DNA of 35,946 nucleotides from Actinomycetota bacterium (GTDB lineage: Bacteria; Actinomycetota; Actinomycetes; Streptosporangiales; Streptosporangiaceae). Below, in pieces: positions 8,475-18,174 of the stretch (position 1 is the first letter of the stretch; every line of letters starts with the position of its first letter). Both the position numbers and the translations under genes were made by a program. The notes below the pieces were generated by a model, which was not told where the DNA came from, searched no databases, and worked only from the letters and a program-made list of their open reading frames with translations. The stretch lies in assembly GCA_003168215.1 (NCBI GenBank), contig PMSW01000054.1, positions 1-35,946 on the forward strand. The letters are read 5' to 3'.

Positions 8475-8775
8475 TGTCAAGTAGCCATGCGGATCGCCGC
8501 GAGCGTCATCGAGGTGTGACTTTGCACGATGTTTGGCGCTTGGGCATCGAGTTTGGCATCTCACTCGCTGACTGGACTCTCGCAGCAGCGTCGGCACGCA
8601 GCCTGACCACACGGACGCCAGCGGCTCCCGTCCAACCTCGATGCTCAAACGGACTGCTCGCCGCGGCCCGCCACCTGCACGGCGCGAAGGTGCTCGCCGA
8701 GTCCTGGCACTTCAACGCTGCCCGGCTGCAGGTCTCGGACCAGGAATCTCGGTGCTGGCGCGGTCTGGCTTCGGC
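8475..8775. other. gap without a recognisable gene
   Basis: About 300 bases between the SOS box and the two-component operator hold no ORF with a supported start, family motif or good codon pattern on either strand. Track ORFs crossing it (8351-9028 plus; 8506-8715 minus) run through the SOS box or lack coding features. I see no terminator or repeat here. Confidence 0.5.
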
Positions 8776-8804
8776 TGTGGCCGTGCTGTCACCGTGTTGT
8801 CACC
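8776..8804 (+). promoter_or_regulatory. direct-repeat operator upstream of the response regulator
   Basis: Three heptamers stand at exact 11-bp steps: TGTGGCC (8776), TGTCACC (8787) and TGTCACC (8798), each followed by GTG or GCC. An 11-bp period is the signature of OmpR/PhoB-family binding sites. A -10-like CATGAT follows at 8816, 11 bp after the last heptamer. The same pair occurs upstream of the lipoprotein/exporter operon, so autoregulation by the adjacent response regulator is the simplest reading. Confidence 0.7.
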
Positions 8805-8912
8805 GCCGGGTGAGGCATGATGGGGCATCGGCCGCTGGGCGTGCTGTTCACGGCCCTGGCGGCCTGGGCACAGACACCGCGCGTGCGTGTCTCAGCGTCG
8901 TGGACAGGAGTG

Positions 8913-9566
8913 ATGGTGCGGGTGCTGGTGGTCGAAGACGACCCGGAGCTGGCCGAGACGGTTGCCGCCGGGCTGCGCAGGAGGCAGCTGGCCGTGGACG
9001 TTGCCCTCGACGGCCGGAGCGGGCTTGACCGGGCGCTTTTCACGAACTACGACGTGATCGTGCTCGACCGGGATCTGCCCGGCCTGCACGGTGATGAGGT
9101 ATGTGCCGGGATCGTTGCCGCGGGGTGCCGGGCCCGGGTGCTGATGCTGACCGCTGCGGGTTCGGTCGAGGACCGGGTAGACGGGCTCGGCAAGGGCGCC
9201 GACGACTACCTGCCCAAGCCGTTCGCCTTCGCTGAGCTCGTTGCCCGTATTAGCGCGTTGCTGCGCCGCGCCGAGCCCGCGCTGCCGCCGGTCCTGGTCA
9301 GGGGTGACCTGACGTTCGACTCGTCCCGGCGGGAAGCTTGCCGCGGGGGGCGGCGGCTTGACCTGACTCCGAAGGAACTCGCTGTCCTGGAATTGCTGCT
9401 GGCCGCCCGGGGCCGGGTCGTGTCTGCTGAGGAGTTGCTCGAGCGGGTGTGGGACGAGATGGCCGATCCGTTCAGCACCGTTGTCAAGGTGACGGTCAGG
9501 CGGCTGCGCCGCAAGCTCAGTGATCCGCCGGTTATCGAGACCATCGATCACGGTTACCGCATCTGA
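8913..9566 (+). CDS. OmpR/PhoB-family response regulator
   Basis: The product is a 217-residue DNA-binding response regulator. The receiver domain (about residues 1-115) begins VRVLVVEDDPELAE with the acidic pair at 9-10, has the phospho-acceptor Asp at about 52 in YDVIVLDRDLPG, and the conserved Lys in YLPKPFAF. The winged-helix output domain (about 125-217) contains LTPKELAVLELLLAARGRVVSAEELLERVW and ends with VKVTVRRLRRKLSDPPVIETIDHGYRI. I choose ATG 8913 (or GTG 8916, 5 nt after AGGAG) over the track start at 8817, because the extra 32 residues do not look like receiver sequence. The sensor kinase gene follows after 16 nt. The upstream direct repeats suggest it controls itself and the exporter operon at 11.1-14.9 kb. 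Confidence 0.93.
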   Translation: MVRVLVVEDDPELAETVAAGLRRRQLAVDVALDGRSGLDRALFTNYDVIVLDRDLPGLHGDEVCAGIVAAGCRARVLMLTAAGSVEDRVDGLGKGADDYLPKPFAFAELVARISALLRRAEPALPPVLVRGDLTFDSSRREACRGGRRLDLTPKELAVLELLLAARGRVVSAEELLERVWDEMADPFSTVVKVTVRRLRRKLSDPPVIETIDHGYRI

Positions 9567-9582
9567 AGAACGCGACCTGACG

Positions 9583-10833
9583 ATGGCGGCTTTCCTGACC
9601 AGCCTGGGCTTGCGGCTCGGCCTGCGGCGTCGCAGCTTCCGGCTTTATCTCACTGTGGTCTATAGCGGCCTGTTCCTCGCGTCCGGGACTGGTTTGCTTG
9701 GTCTGACCTACTGGCTGGCGGATACCAGGTTTCCGGTGACCGGCCGGCGCTCGGGCACGGGCCCCGGCAGCCCTGGCGTGCTGCCGGGGCAGCAGCGGGC
9801 GGCGGCCTTGGCGGCTCAGGCGCAGGCCATTCAGGAGCGCGGTGCCGCATTGCACAGCCTCCTGGTGATGTCCGGGATTGCCCTGGCGGTCATGACGGTG
9901 ATCTCCGTCGGGCTTGGCTGGCTGGTTGCCGGGAGGATGCTGCGTCCGCTGCGGATGGTCACGACAGCGGCCCAGCGCATCTCCGCCAGCAACTTGCACG
10001 AGCGCCTGGCGATGACCGGCCCGGATGACGAGATCAAGGAACTCTCCGATACGTTCGACGGGCTGCTCGGGCGTCTAGAGCGGGCCTTCGATGCCCAGCG
10101 CCAGTTCGTCGCCAACGCGTCCCATGAGCTGCGCACCCCGCTGGCGCGGCAGCGGGCTTTCATCGAGGTGGCACTGGACGACGCCGGGCGCACGGTCGAT
10201 TCACTCGAAAGGGCCTGTGCACGAGTACTCCTAGCCAGCGAGCAGCAGGAACGGCTGATCGACGCCCTGCTCACCCTGGCGCAGAGCCAGCGCGGGCTCA
10301 AACTGCGGGGGCCGATCGACCTGGCCGCCGTCGTCAGCGACGCACTCCAGACGCGGCAGCCAGAGGCGCAGGGCCGGGGACTGCGTGTCAGCGCCCGGCT
10401 CGCCGCGGCGCCCGCCCTGGGCGATGCCCGCCTGGCCGAGCGGCTTGCCGTCAACCTGGTGGCCAACGCTATCCTGCACAACATCCCCGGTGGCTGGATC
10501 GAAATCGCGACCGGGGTGTCGGGCGGCAATGCTATATTGTCGGTTGCAAATAGCGGTCCAGTGATCGCGGCAGCGGAAGTCCAGCGGCTGTTCGAACCAT
10601 TCCAGCGGCTAGGCGCAGATCGTATCAGCGGCCATAATGGCTTTGGCCTTGGCCTGTCCATTGTTAAGGCGATCGCCGATGCCCACGACGCGCAGCTGAG
10701 CGCGCATGCCCTGCCCGGCGGCGGGCTTGAGGTACAGGCCCGCTTCCCAGGGATCTCTCCTGGCCTGCCAATACACAAGGCACCAGCGGCCGTCGCGCAG
10801 CCGGCGGCGCCGCCTGGATCCAGTTCTGCCTGA
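9583..10833 (+). CDS. sensor histidine kinase
   Basis: The product is a membrane histidine kinase of about 416 residues. Two transmembrane segments (about 20-46 and 92-117) flank a short extracellular loop of about 45 residues. A HAMP linker follows (RPLRMVTTAAQRISASNLHERL, to about 175). The H-box is FVANASHELRTPLARQRAF with His about 181. The ATPase core has N-box NLVANAILHN and G-box GHNGFGLGLSIV. It should autophosphorylate and pass phosphate to the response regulator just upstream. The small sensor loop resembles intramembrane or cell-envelope-stress kinases more than large ligand-binding ones; that is inference. ATG 9583 is chosen; the track start at 9520 would overlap the regulator gene and adds non-homologous sequence. 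Confidence 0.92.
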   Translation: MAAFLTSLGLRLGLRRRSFRLYLTVVYSGLFLASGTGLLGLTYWLADTRFPVTGRRSGTGPGSPGVLPGQQRAAALAAQAQAIQERGAALHSLLVMSGIALAVMTVISVGLGWLVAGRMLRPLRMVTTAAQRISASNLHERLAMTGPDDEIKELSDTFDGLLGRLERAFDAQRQFVANASHELRTPLARQRAFIEVALDDAGRTVDSLERACARVLLASEQQERLIDALLTLAQSQRGLKLRGPIDLAAVVSDALQTRQPEAQGRGLRVSARLAAAPALGDARLAERLAVNLVANAILHNIPGGWIEIATGVSGGNAILSVANSGPVIAAAEVQRLFEPFQRLGADRISGHNGFGLGLSIVKAIADAHDAQLSAHALPGGGLEVQARFPGISPGLPIHKAPAAVAQPAAPPGSSSA

Positions 10834-10999
10834 CCAGGTCGCGCAGGAACCGCCGGAGCCCTGCGGGAAAGTAAGCGTTGTCCGCGTCTTTGACCTGCCC
10901 AAATTCATCCTTTTCCGCTGCCCTGAATGGCAATTGCCGCAGCATGCCGCATGCGTCGATCCTGCGGTTTCCGGATGCCCTATTTGATCATCGGAAATT

Positions 11000-11017
11000 T
11001 GTCACCGTGGTGTCACC
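11000..11017 (+). promoter_or_regulatory. direct-repeat operator upstream of the lipoprotein/exporter operon
   Basis: TGTCACC-GTGG-TGTCACC is the same 18-bp, 11-bp-period repeat as at 8787-8804, with one spacer base changed. A -10-like TAGGAC begins at 11028, 10 bp after the last heptamer, almost the same geometry as at the regulator gene. The first gene of the operon starts 77 nt downstream. This links the two-component system to the exporter. Confidence 0.72.
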
Positions 11018-11093
11018 GGGGGGGCGGTAGGACTTGTTGTGCACGGCTGTTGTGGCCGGGTGGTGGTTCGTTTCTAGTCAGGGAGTGTGCTGT

Positions 11094-11678
11094 GTGATGT
11101 CGGCGATGCCATGGATGGCTTCGGCTGTGCGGGGCGGGGGCGGGGGCAGGGTCCGGCGTGCGGGCCTGCTTGCTGTCGCGCTGGCGGGTGCCGGGGTGCT
11201 GGCGGCGGGGTGCTCGAGTGGTCCGGGCGGCCCGGGTGTGGCGGGGGCGTCCGCATCGCCGTCGTCGTCGGCTACGGCGTCGGGGGCGGCGAAGGCGCTG
11301 GAGTACGCGGCGTGCATGCGGTCGCACGGGGTGCCGAAGTTCCCGGACCCGACGGTGAAGAACGGGACGGTCGGGTTCAATATCAGTGCGGCTGACGGGA
11401 TCGACCCGAGTTCGCCGCAGTACCAGGCTGCTCTACAGGCGTGCTCTAGCCTGCGGGGCGGGGGAACGTCGAATTCGGGGTCGAGCGGGAACCTGGCCAA
11501 GGAGCTGAAGTTCGCCCAGTGCATGCGGACGCACGGGGTGCCGGACTTCCCGGACCCGAACAAGAACGGCGGGTTCTCGGGGACCTCGACGATCAACCCG
11601 CAGTCGGCGACGTTCCAGAACGCCCAGGCGACCTGCATGCAGCTGGCTGGGCCGGGCGGTTCGGGGTCGTCCTCATGA
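11094..11678 (+). CDS. lipoprotein with two CMRxHGVPxFPDP repeats
   Basis: The product is a lipoprotein of about 194 residues with a basic N-terminus, a hydrophobic segment and the lipobox LAAGC (AGLLAVALAGAGVLAAGCSSG). After a Ser/Ala/Gly-rich linker there are two copies of one motif, YAACMRSHGVPKFPDPTVKNG and FAQCMRTHGVPDFPDPNKNGG. Each is followed by a short segment ending in a further Cys (FQNAQATCMQL). It is therefore a two-repeat protein with paired cysteines outside the membrane. I know no established function; the pattern occurs in actinobacterial lipoproteins encoded beside ABC exporters. GTG 11094 has GGAG 8 nt upstream and is preferred to the track start (11034). The gene overlaps the adaptor gene by ATGA, so the two are co-translated. 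Confidence 0.82.
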   Translation: MMSAMPWMASAVRGGGGGRVRRAGLLAVALAGAGVLAAGCSSGPGGPGVAGASASPSSSATASGAAKALEYAACMRSHGVPKFPDPTVKNGTVGFNISAADGIDPSSPQYQAALQACSSLRGGGTSNSGSSGNLAKELKFAQCMRTHGVPDFPDPNKNGGFSGTSTINPQSATFQNAQATCMQLAGPGGSGSSS

Positions 11679-12903
11679 GCGCCGCAGTATCGCCGGAGGC
11701 CGCTGAGGCGGGCAGGGCGCCGGAGCAGGGCGGGGATAGCGGGCTTTCCCGGCGTTCCCGCCGGCGGGCGGGGCTGGACGGCGGCCGGGGCCGGGGCCGG
11801 GGCCGGGTGATGCTCGCCGGCGGTGCGGCGGTCGTGCTGGCCGCGGCCGGCGGCGCCGCGGCCGCGGCCGGGGTCTTCGGCGGTTCTCACCCGGCCAGCG
11901 GCGTGGTGGATAACGCCGACCCGACGTCGCTGGCCACGGTGGCCCTGGGATCGCTGTCCTCGCAGCAGCAGGTGGCCGCCACCTTGGGTTACGCGGGCAG
12001 CTACAGCGTGCTGAACCAGGCCACGGGGGTGTACACGCAGTTGCCGGCGGCCGGGCAGGTCATCCGGCGGGGGCAGGTGCTGTACCAGGTCAGCGGGAGC
12101 CCGGTCGCACTGCTGTACGGCCGGGTCCCGGCCTACCGCACCCTGTCGGAGGGGATGAGCGGCGCTGATGTGCGCCAACTGAACGCCAACCTGGTCGCCC
12201 TGGGGTATGCCACCCGCTCGGAGCTGGACCCGGATTCTGATTACTTCAGCGCGGAGACCGCGTACGCGCTGGAGCTGTACCAGGACCACCTGGGTGTCAC
12301 CGAGACCGGCATGCTGGCCCTGGGCCAGGCGGTGTTCCTGCCCGCGGCGGCCCGGGTCACCACGGTCAGCGCCGGGCTCGGCGCCCCGGCCGGGCCCGGA
12401 GCGCCGGTGGTGCAGGCAACGTCAACGGTGCGCCAGGTCTCCATCGCGCTAGATGCCTCTGAGCAGTCCTATGTCAGGGACGGCGACAAGGTGGTCATCA
12501 CGCTGCCGGACAGCCAGACAACGCCGGGCGTGGTCACGTCGGTGGGCACGGTCGCCACGACGCCGCCGAGCAGCACCGGGTCGCCCGGCACGCCGGTCAT
12601 CACCGTCGACGTCGCCCCCTCCAACCTGGCTGCGGCCGGGAACCTCGACCAGGCCCCGGTGCAGGTGTCGATCACGACTGCCACCATCTCTGGCGTCCTG
12701 ATCGTGCCGGTCGATGCCCTGGTCGCCCTCGCAGTGAAGGGGGGTGGGGAGGCGGGTGGAGGGTACGCCGTCGAGGTAGTCAAGCCCGGCGGCACGCACG
12801 AGCTGGTACCGGTCACCACCGGCCTTTTCGACGACGCGGCCGGCACGGTCCAGGTGACCGGGACCGGGCTGCACGCCGGCCAGCACATCGTGGTTCCCGC
12901 GCT

Positions 12904-12907
<4 letters not shown>
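11675..12907 (+). CDS. peptidoglycan-binding membrane-fusion adaptor protein
   Basis: The product (410 residues) is the extracytoplasmic adaptor of a MacB-type export system. After a charged N-terminus ([12 protein letters not shown]) there is one membrane anchor ([24 protein letters not shown], about 45-70). Next comes a biotinyl-lipoyl-like segment, then a PG_binding_1 domain at about 155-205 ([22 protein letters not shown], then [22 protein letters not shown]). The C-terminal HlyD-like barrel (about 245-410) includes [26 protein letters not shown]. In this actinobacterial arrangement the adaptor is thought to hold the exporter to the cell wall. Start ATG 11675 overlaps the lipoprotein stop, and its own stop overlaps the ATPase start, so lipoprotein, adaptor and ATPase form one coupled unit. 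Confidence 0.87.
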
Positions 12908-13653
<746 letters not shown>

Positions 13654-13690
13654 CACCCCCGCCCGTACCCGCAACCAGGAAGGTTCTCCA

Positions 13691-14896
13691 GTGACTACGG
13701 CCACTACCCTCGCCCCGTCCAGGTTGCGACCCGCTGATCTCGCACGCGTCGCCAGCGTCGGGCTGCGTACCCGGCGGCTGCGCGCCGCTCTTTCCGCCCT
13801 GGGCATCGCCATCGGGGTAGCCGCCATCGTGGCCGTACTGGGCCTGTCTCAGTCCTCCTCTAACGGGCTGATCTCCGAGATCGACGCACTCGGTACCAAC
13901 CTGCTCACCGTGACCAACGGCCAGACCCTGGCTGGCCAGACCGCCCAGTTGCCCAAGGCCGCGCCCGCCATGATCGGCCGCATCGGCCCGGTGATCGCTG
14001 TCCAAGACACCGGCGCCACTGGCGCCAACAGCTACCGCGGTCCGCTCATCCCGAGCGTCGATACCAATGCCCTCAACGTTCAGGCGGCCACCTTGCAGCT
14101 GCTGTCCGCCGTGGGCACCAGCGTCGCCCACGGCTCATACCTGAACGCCGCCACGCAGCACGAGCCCGTGGCCGTGCTCGGCGCGCAGGCTGCCCAGTTC
14201 CTGGGCATCGACCGGGTGTTCTCCGGGGAGCGAATATGGGTCGGCAACCAGTGGTTCTACGTAGCCGGCATTCTCAGGCCCGCCGTCCTCGCCCCGGAGA
14301 TCGATACATCCGTGCTCGTCGGCTTTCCCGCTGCCGAGAAGTATCTCGGTTTTGGCGGCCACCCTTCCACCATCTACGTCCGGACCCAGCAGGATCAGGT
14401 CAGTGCCGTCCAGTCTGTCCTCGCGCCGGCCGCCGCCCCTGAGGACCCTGGCGAGGTTAACGTCAGCCAGCCTTCGAACGCGCTTGCCGCTCGCGCTGAT
14501 GCCCAGTCGGCCCTCAACGGCCTGTTCCTGGCCCTCGGCGCGGTCGCATTGCTCGTCGGCGGCGTAGGGGTGGCGAACATCATGGTCATCTCAGTCCTGG
14601 AGCGCCGCTCCGAGATCGGGCTGCGACGCGCCCTCGGAGCCACCAGGGGCCAGATCCGCGCCCAGTTCCTGCTCGAAGCGATACTCCTGGCTCTTCTCGG
14701 TGGTGGCGTCGGCGTCGGCACCGGCGCTCTGGCCACCGCCATCTACGCCAGCATCAAGCACTGGGCGATTATCATCCCTCCCCTTGCCTGGGCAGGTGGC
14801 ATCAGCGCGGCCGTCGCTATCGGCGCCATTGCCGGCCTGCTCCCCGCGCTGCGCGCCGCGCGGCTGTCGCCCACCGAGGCGCTGCGAACCGCCTAA
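13691..14896 (+). CDS. MacB-type ABC transporter permease
   Basis: The product (401 residues) has MacB topology. One transmembrane helix lies near the N-terminus (RRLRAALSALGIAIGVAAIVAVLGLSQ), followed by a large extracytoplasmic domain (about residues 60-275). Three C-terminal helices follow, starting LFLALGAVALLVGGVGVANIMVISVLERRSEIGLRRALGATRGQIRAQFLLEAILLALLGG and ending GAIAGLLPALRAARLSPTEALRTA. The ERRSEIGLRRALGAT loop and the C-terminal PTEALR are family hallmarks. The start is GTG 13691 with a GGAAGG purine run upstream; the longer track start lies inside the ATPase gene. It completes the exporter with the ATPase and adaptor. Confidence 0.92.
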   Translation: MTTATTLAPSRLRPADLARVASVGLRTRRLRAALSALGIAIGVAAIVAVLGLSQSSSNGLISEIDALGTNLLTVTNGQTLAGQTAQLPKAAPAMIGRIGPVIAVQDTGATGANSYRGPLIPSVDTNALNVQAATLQLLSAVGTSVAHGSYLNAATQHEPVAVLGAQAAQFLGIDRVFSGERIWVGNQWFYVAGILRPAVLAPEIDTSVLVGFPAAEKYLGFGGHPSTIYVRTQQDQVSAVQSVLAPAAAPEDPGEVNVSQPSNALAARADAQSALNGLFLALGAVALLVGGVGVANIMVISVLERRSEIGLRRALGATRGQIRAQFLLEAILLALLGGGVGVGTGALATAIYASIKHWAIIIPPLAWAGGISAAVAIGAIAGLLPALRAARLSPTEALRTA

Positions 14897-15004
14897 CGAC
14901 CGCACCACCATCGCCCATCACCCAGACCCGCCGGTTTTCGGTCGAACCCGAGGACCGTCACGGCGTCCGGCCGGTGAGGCCGCCTCAGTTCCGTCCGGAA
15001 GCCT

Positions 15005-15283
15005 TCAGTTCGCGTGAACTCTAGGACTTCTCGCGGCCTCCCGCAGCACCGTGCCGAAGTACACATCAGCGTCCGCTGGCTCCATCTCCCGCAACGGCCG
15101 GCCGAACCACGCCCGCATCTGCTCCAGGTGCACCACATCGGAGCTGATCGTGGCGTCGGCCAGCGCGGCCGCCGCCCGGGCGAGCACGAACCCGGCCAGC
15201 ACGTCGGTCTCGAATGCCGCCAGCTCATCCGGCCCGGCCGGGCCGGATGCCTCACGCAGGTCTCGTACGACGGCCAGGCTCAA
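15005..15283 (-). pseudogene. tyrosine recombinase/integrase, N-terminal remnant
   Basis: The 92-residue frame reads LAGFVLARAAAALADATISSDVVHLEQMRAWFGRPLREMEPADADVYFGTVLREAAR. This resembles the SAM-like N-terminal DNA-binding domain of actinobacterial tyrosine recombinases. The catalytic C-terminal domain (R-HxxR-Y) is absent, and the sequence downstream on this strand does not restore it in any frame. It is either a decayed integrase or an excised element's leftover. It lies next to an A+T-richer strip and the sacsin-like gene, which suggests the edge of an acquired segment. The family call rests on the helix pattern and the RAWFGRPL/MEPADAD stretch and is moderately sure. Confidence 0.6.
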
Positions 15284-15321
15284 GCCCGGGCCTCCTCGCC
15301 TTCACCGATACGGAAAGACCA

Positions 15322-15462
15322 GTGAAGAACACGATAGAACTTCAGGAAACCCGAAACGTCCTCACAACACAGAACCAGGACAGATCAGGGAAACAAACCC
15401 AGGTCCTGCGGCTAAAGAAGTTACTGAGGCCTCAGGGAACTCTGGGGTTATTTATTAGGTGA
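15322..15462 (+). CDS. possible 46-aa ORF in A+T-richer strip
   Basis: GTG 15322, with a GGAAAG purine run just upstream, opens a 46-residue basic frame (VKNTIELQETRNVL, ending TLGLFIR). It is visibly richer in A+T than its surroundings and uses codons rare in this kind of genome, including two TTA (leucine) codons and ATA. I recognise no family. It may be a real small gene, or remnant DNA of the element that carried the integrase. A 12-bp perfect palindrome, CTGAGGCCTCAG, lies at 15424-15435 inside it. Confidence 0.3.
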   Translation: MKNTIELQETRNVLTTQNQDRSGKQTQVLRLKKLLRPQGTLGLFIR

Positions 15463-15549
15463 GGTTCCCCCGGGCCACCCGACCCCAGGAAGGTCGCGCT
15501 GGGGCCATGGCGGCGGGAGCGTGCCGTAAGCTGCGCGCGGAGGTCGCCA

Positions 15550-18174
15550 GTGCCCGCTGATTACGACAAGATCCGTGCGGAGAACATCACCCGGTACGGG
15601 ACGGATACGGCCGTGCTCGACCTCCTCGGGCAGCTGTACAGCGACCGGACGCACTTCATCTTCGAGCTGATCCAGAATGCCGAGGATGCCGGCGCGAGAG
15701 AGCTGGCATTTGAGCTCTTCGACGGCCGCCTGGAGGTACGCCACGATGGCCGGCCCTTCACCGAAGCCGATGTCCGGGGCATCTGCGGAGTCGGGAATTC
15801 CGCGAAATCCGGCGACCTGACGGCGATCGGCGCATTCGGCATCGGGTTCAAGTCGGTCTACGCGTACACCCAGACGCCCAGCGTGCACAGCCCGGGCGAG
15901 CATTTCCGCATCGAGAACTACGTCCGCCCGGTGGCCATTCCCCCCGAAGGCCCCCCGGCAAGCGCACCGGACGGCGGCGCGGACGGCGCACTGGACGGCG
16001 GCGCGGACGAGACGCTGTTCATCTTCCCCTTCGACCGGGGTGACCTTTCCCCGGCGGCGGCCACGGCGGAGATCTCCGCGGCCCTGGCCGGCCTCGGGCT
16101 CGGCACGCTGCTGTTCCTGCGGAACATCGAGCGCGTCGCCGTCAGCGGGCGCCAGGTGCCCGCCGCGGTCCTGGAACGAGCCGTCGCCGCCCATGCCGCG
16201 GCGCCGCGGCAGGTCAGGCTCCGGCGGTCCAGCGATGGCGCCGTGGCGGAATGGCTCGTCTGGCATCGCGGCCTGGAGGCAGCTGACCAGCCCGGTCAGC
16301 GGGTCGAGATCGCTTTCCCCGTGCGCGCTGGGATAGCCGGGGCACGGCTGGCCCCGTGCCGGGAATCGCCGCTCGTCGTGTTCTTCCCCACCCAGAAGGA
16401 GACCTTCCTCGGCTTCCTGATCCAGGGGCCGTACCGGACGACGCCCGCTCGCGACAACGTTCCCGAGCATGATCCCTGGAACCAGTTCCTGGTCGGCGAG
16501 ACAGCGGCGCTGCTGGCGGACGTCCTGGCGGATCTGCGCGACGAAGGACTGCTAACGGTCGATGTCCTGCGCGGCATGCCGCTGGAGCCGGCCCGCTTCG
16601 GCCCGGGCACCATGTTCCGCGGCTTGTACGACAGCGCCCGCGAGGCCCTGACCAGCGGGACTCTCATTCCCGTTGCCGGCGGCGGCTACGGCCGCGCGGA
16701 CGAGCTGGCACTGGCCCGCGGCGCCGGGCTCCGCGAGCTGCTGTCCCCCGACCAGCTCGGCGCGCTAGCAGGACGCACGCACCGCGCTTTCGCGCACGAG
16801 TCCATCACCGACGACGGGACGCCCGTCCTCTGGCGATACCTGCGCGAGGAGATCGGCGTCGCCGAGATCACGCCGGAGTCCTTCGTGGCGAGTCTTGATG
16901 CCGGGTTCCTCGCGGCGCAGCCAGATGCGTGGATACGGCGCCTGTACGCCTTCCTGCATCAGCACCTGGCCCTGTGGCGAGCACCGGAGTATCCCAGCGA
17001 GGAGCCCGGTCCGGCCAGGTCGAAGCCGATCATCCGGCTGGAGGATGGCAGCCAGGCAGTGCCCTTCGACGCCGACGGCCGCCCGGCCGTCTACCTGCCG
17101 GATCCTGCCAGTCTCCCTGACCCGGCCGGGACGGGCCTGCCGACGGTGCGGCGGGCCATCGCGCGGTTCTCCGATGCCCGCCATTTCCTGGCAGCGCTGC
17201 AGCTCGGCGAGCCGGATGTGGTGACCGAGGTCCTGGAGACCATCCTGCCCCGGTACGCGGGCACCGATGCCGCTCAGCTGGACGCCGCACAGCACGATGC
17301 CGACCTTGAGCACGTGGCGCGCGCGCTGGCGGAGGCGCCCCCGGGCAGGCGGCAGCGGCTTGCGGAGAAGCTCAGGGAGACGGCCTTCCTGGTCGGGGAG
17401 AACGCCGCGAACGGCGAAGAGCGCCTGATGACGCCGGTCAGTCTCTATCAGCGGACACCGGACCTGGAGAGCTACTTCGACGGGAACCCGGACGCCTGGT
17501 TCGCCCGGGATGGCTACGGGCCGTGGCTCAGGCAGCTGCGCGAGATGGGCGTGCGGGACACCGTCGCCGTGCACGCGCGGACCCCGGACTCCCACGGGCA
17601 TGTCGTCATCACCGAGGAATTCGCGCGGCACGAGCGCGGCCTGCACGGATTTGATCCGGATGCAGCCATCGACGGCCTGGAATTCGCGCTGAGCCATCCG
17701 AGTCATAGCCGGTCGGAGTACATCTGGAACCTGCTGCTCGCGCCCAGCCGGGATCTGCTGGCCGGGGTCGTCGAGCGCTCCGCCCGGCTGGAATTCGCCG
17801 ACGCCAGCAGGGAGGAGCTCAAGTCGGCCGCCGGTGCCGCGGCGACGGCGGCTACCTGGCTGCCCGGCCCGGACGGCTCGTTTCACCGCCCGGCTGAGTT
17901 GCAGCTTGATGATCTCCCCGCGGAGTTCAAGCGGGACGACGTCCTCGCGGCGGCACTCGGCATGATCCAGCCCGTCGTGGCGGAGGCGGCCCGCCAGCTG
18001 GGGCTCCCGGCCGGCCTGCTGCGCGGGCTGAGCGCCCATCCGGACCTGGTCGCGATGGTCGAGCGGGAACTCCAGGCCAGGGAGGCGTCGGCCGGCCAGG
18101 GTACCAAGCCGGGACCAGCTAACGAGGCCGACCTCGCGGGCGGCGCCCTGGCGGCCTGGCTGCGCGATGAATGA
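15550..18174 (+). CDS. sacsin-like GHKL/HATPase-domain protein
   Basis: The product is a large (874-residue) protein with an Hsp90/sacsin-type ATP-binding domain at its N-terminus. The N-box is FIFELIQNAEDAGARELAF (about 37-55), a G1-type loop is HDGRPFTEADVRGICGVGNSAK, and the glycine box is GAFGIGFKSVYAYTQTP (about 94-110). A GFLIQGPYRTTPARDNVPEHD stretch near residue 295 fits the end of this ATPase unit. The remaining 550 residues are helical and unrecognised. The family is found near restriction and phage-defence genes in bacteria, but its function is mostly undefined, and no nuclease, helicase or DUF3883-like domain could be seen here. The start is GTG 15550. A 43-aa ORF overlaps the 3' end. 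The integrase remnant upstream suggests acquisition by transfer, although codon use looks native. Confidence 0.75.
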   Translation: MPADYDKIRAENITRYGTDTAVLDLLGQLYSDRTHFIFELIQNAEDAGARELAFELFDGRLEVRHDGRPFTEADVRGICGVGNSAKSGDLTAIGAFGIGFKSVYAYTQTPSVHSPGEHFRIENYVRPVAIPPEGPPASAPDGGADGALDGGADETLFIFPFDRGDLSPAAATAEISAALAGLGLGTLLFLRNIERVAVSGRQVPAAVLERAVAAHAAAPRQVRLRRSSDGAVAEWLVWHRGLEAADQPGQRVEIAFPVRAGIAGARLAPCRESPLVVFFPTQKETFLGFLIQGPYRTTPARDNVPEHDPWNQFLVGETAALLADVLADLRDEGLLTVDVLRGMPLEPARFGPGTMFRGLYDSAREALTSGTLIPVAGGGYGRADELALARGAGLRELLSPDQLGALAGRTHRAFAHESITDDGTPVLWRYLREEIGVAEITPESFVASLDAGFLAAQPDAWIRRLYAFLHQHLALWRAPEYPSEEPGPARSKPIIRLEDGSQAVPFDADGRPAVYLPDPASLPDPAGTGLPTVRRAIARFSDARHFLAALQLGEPDVVTEVLETILPRYAGTDAAQLDAAQHDADLEHVARALAEAPPGRRQRLAEKLRETAFLVGENAANGEERLMTPVSLYQRTPDLESYFDGNPDAWFARDGYGPWLRQLREMGVRDTVAVHARTPDSHGHVVITEEFARHERGLHGFDPDAAIDGLEFALSHPSHSRSEYIWNLLLAPSRDLLAGVVERSARLEFADASREELKSAAGAAATAATWLPGPDGSFHRPAELQLDDLPAEFKRDDVLAAALGMIQPVVAEAARQLGLPAGLLRGLSAHPDLVAMVERELQAREASAGQGTKPGPANEADLAGGALAAWLRDE

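Noticed and set aside
7404-8484. long plus-strand ORFs of 339 and 354 aa
   Set aside because: They are Pro/Arg-rich shadows of imuA' and imuB, whose frames carry recognisable motifs.
16765-18039. 424-aa minus-strand ORF opposite the sacsin-like gene
   Set aside because: Antisense shadow in high-GC DNA; the plus frame has clear ATPase motifs and codon bias.
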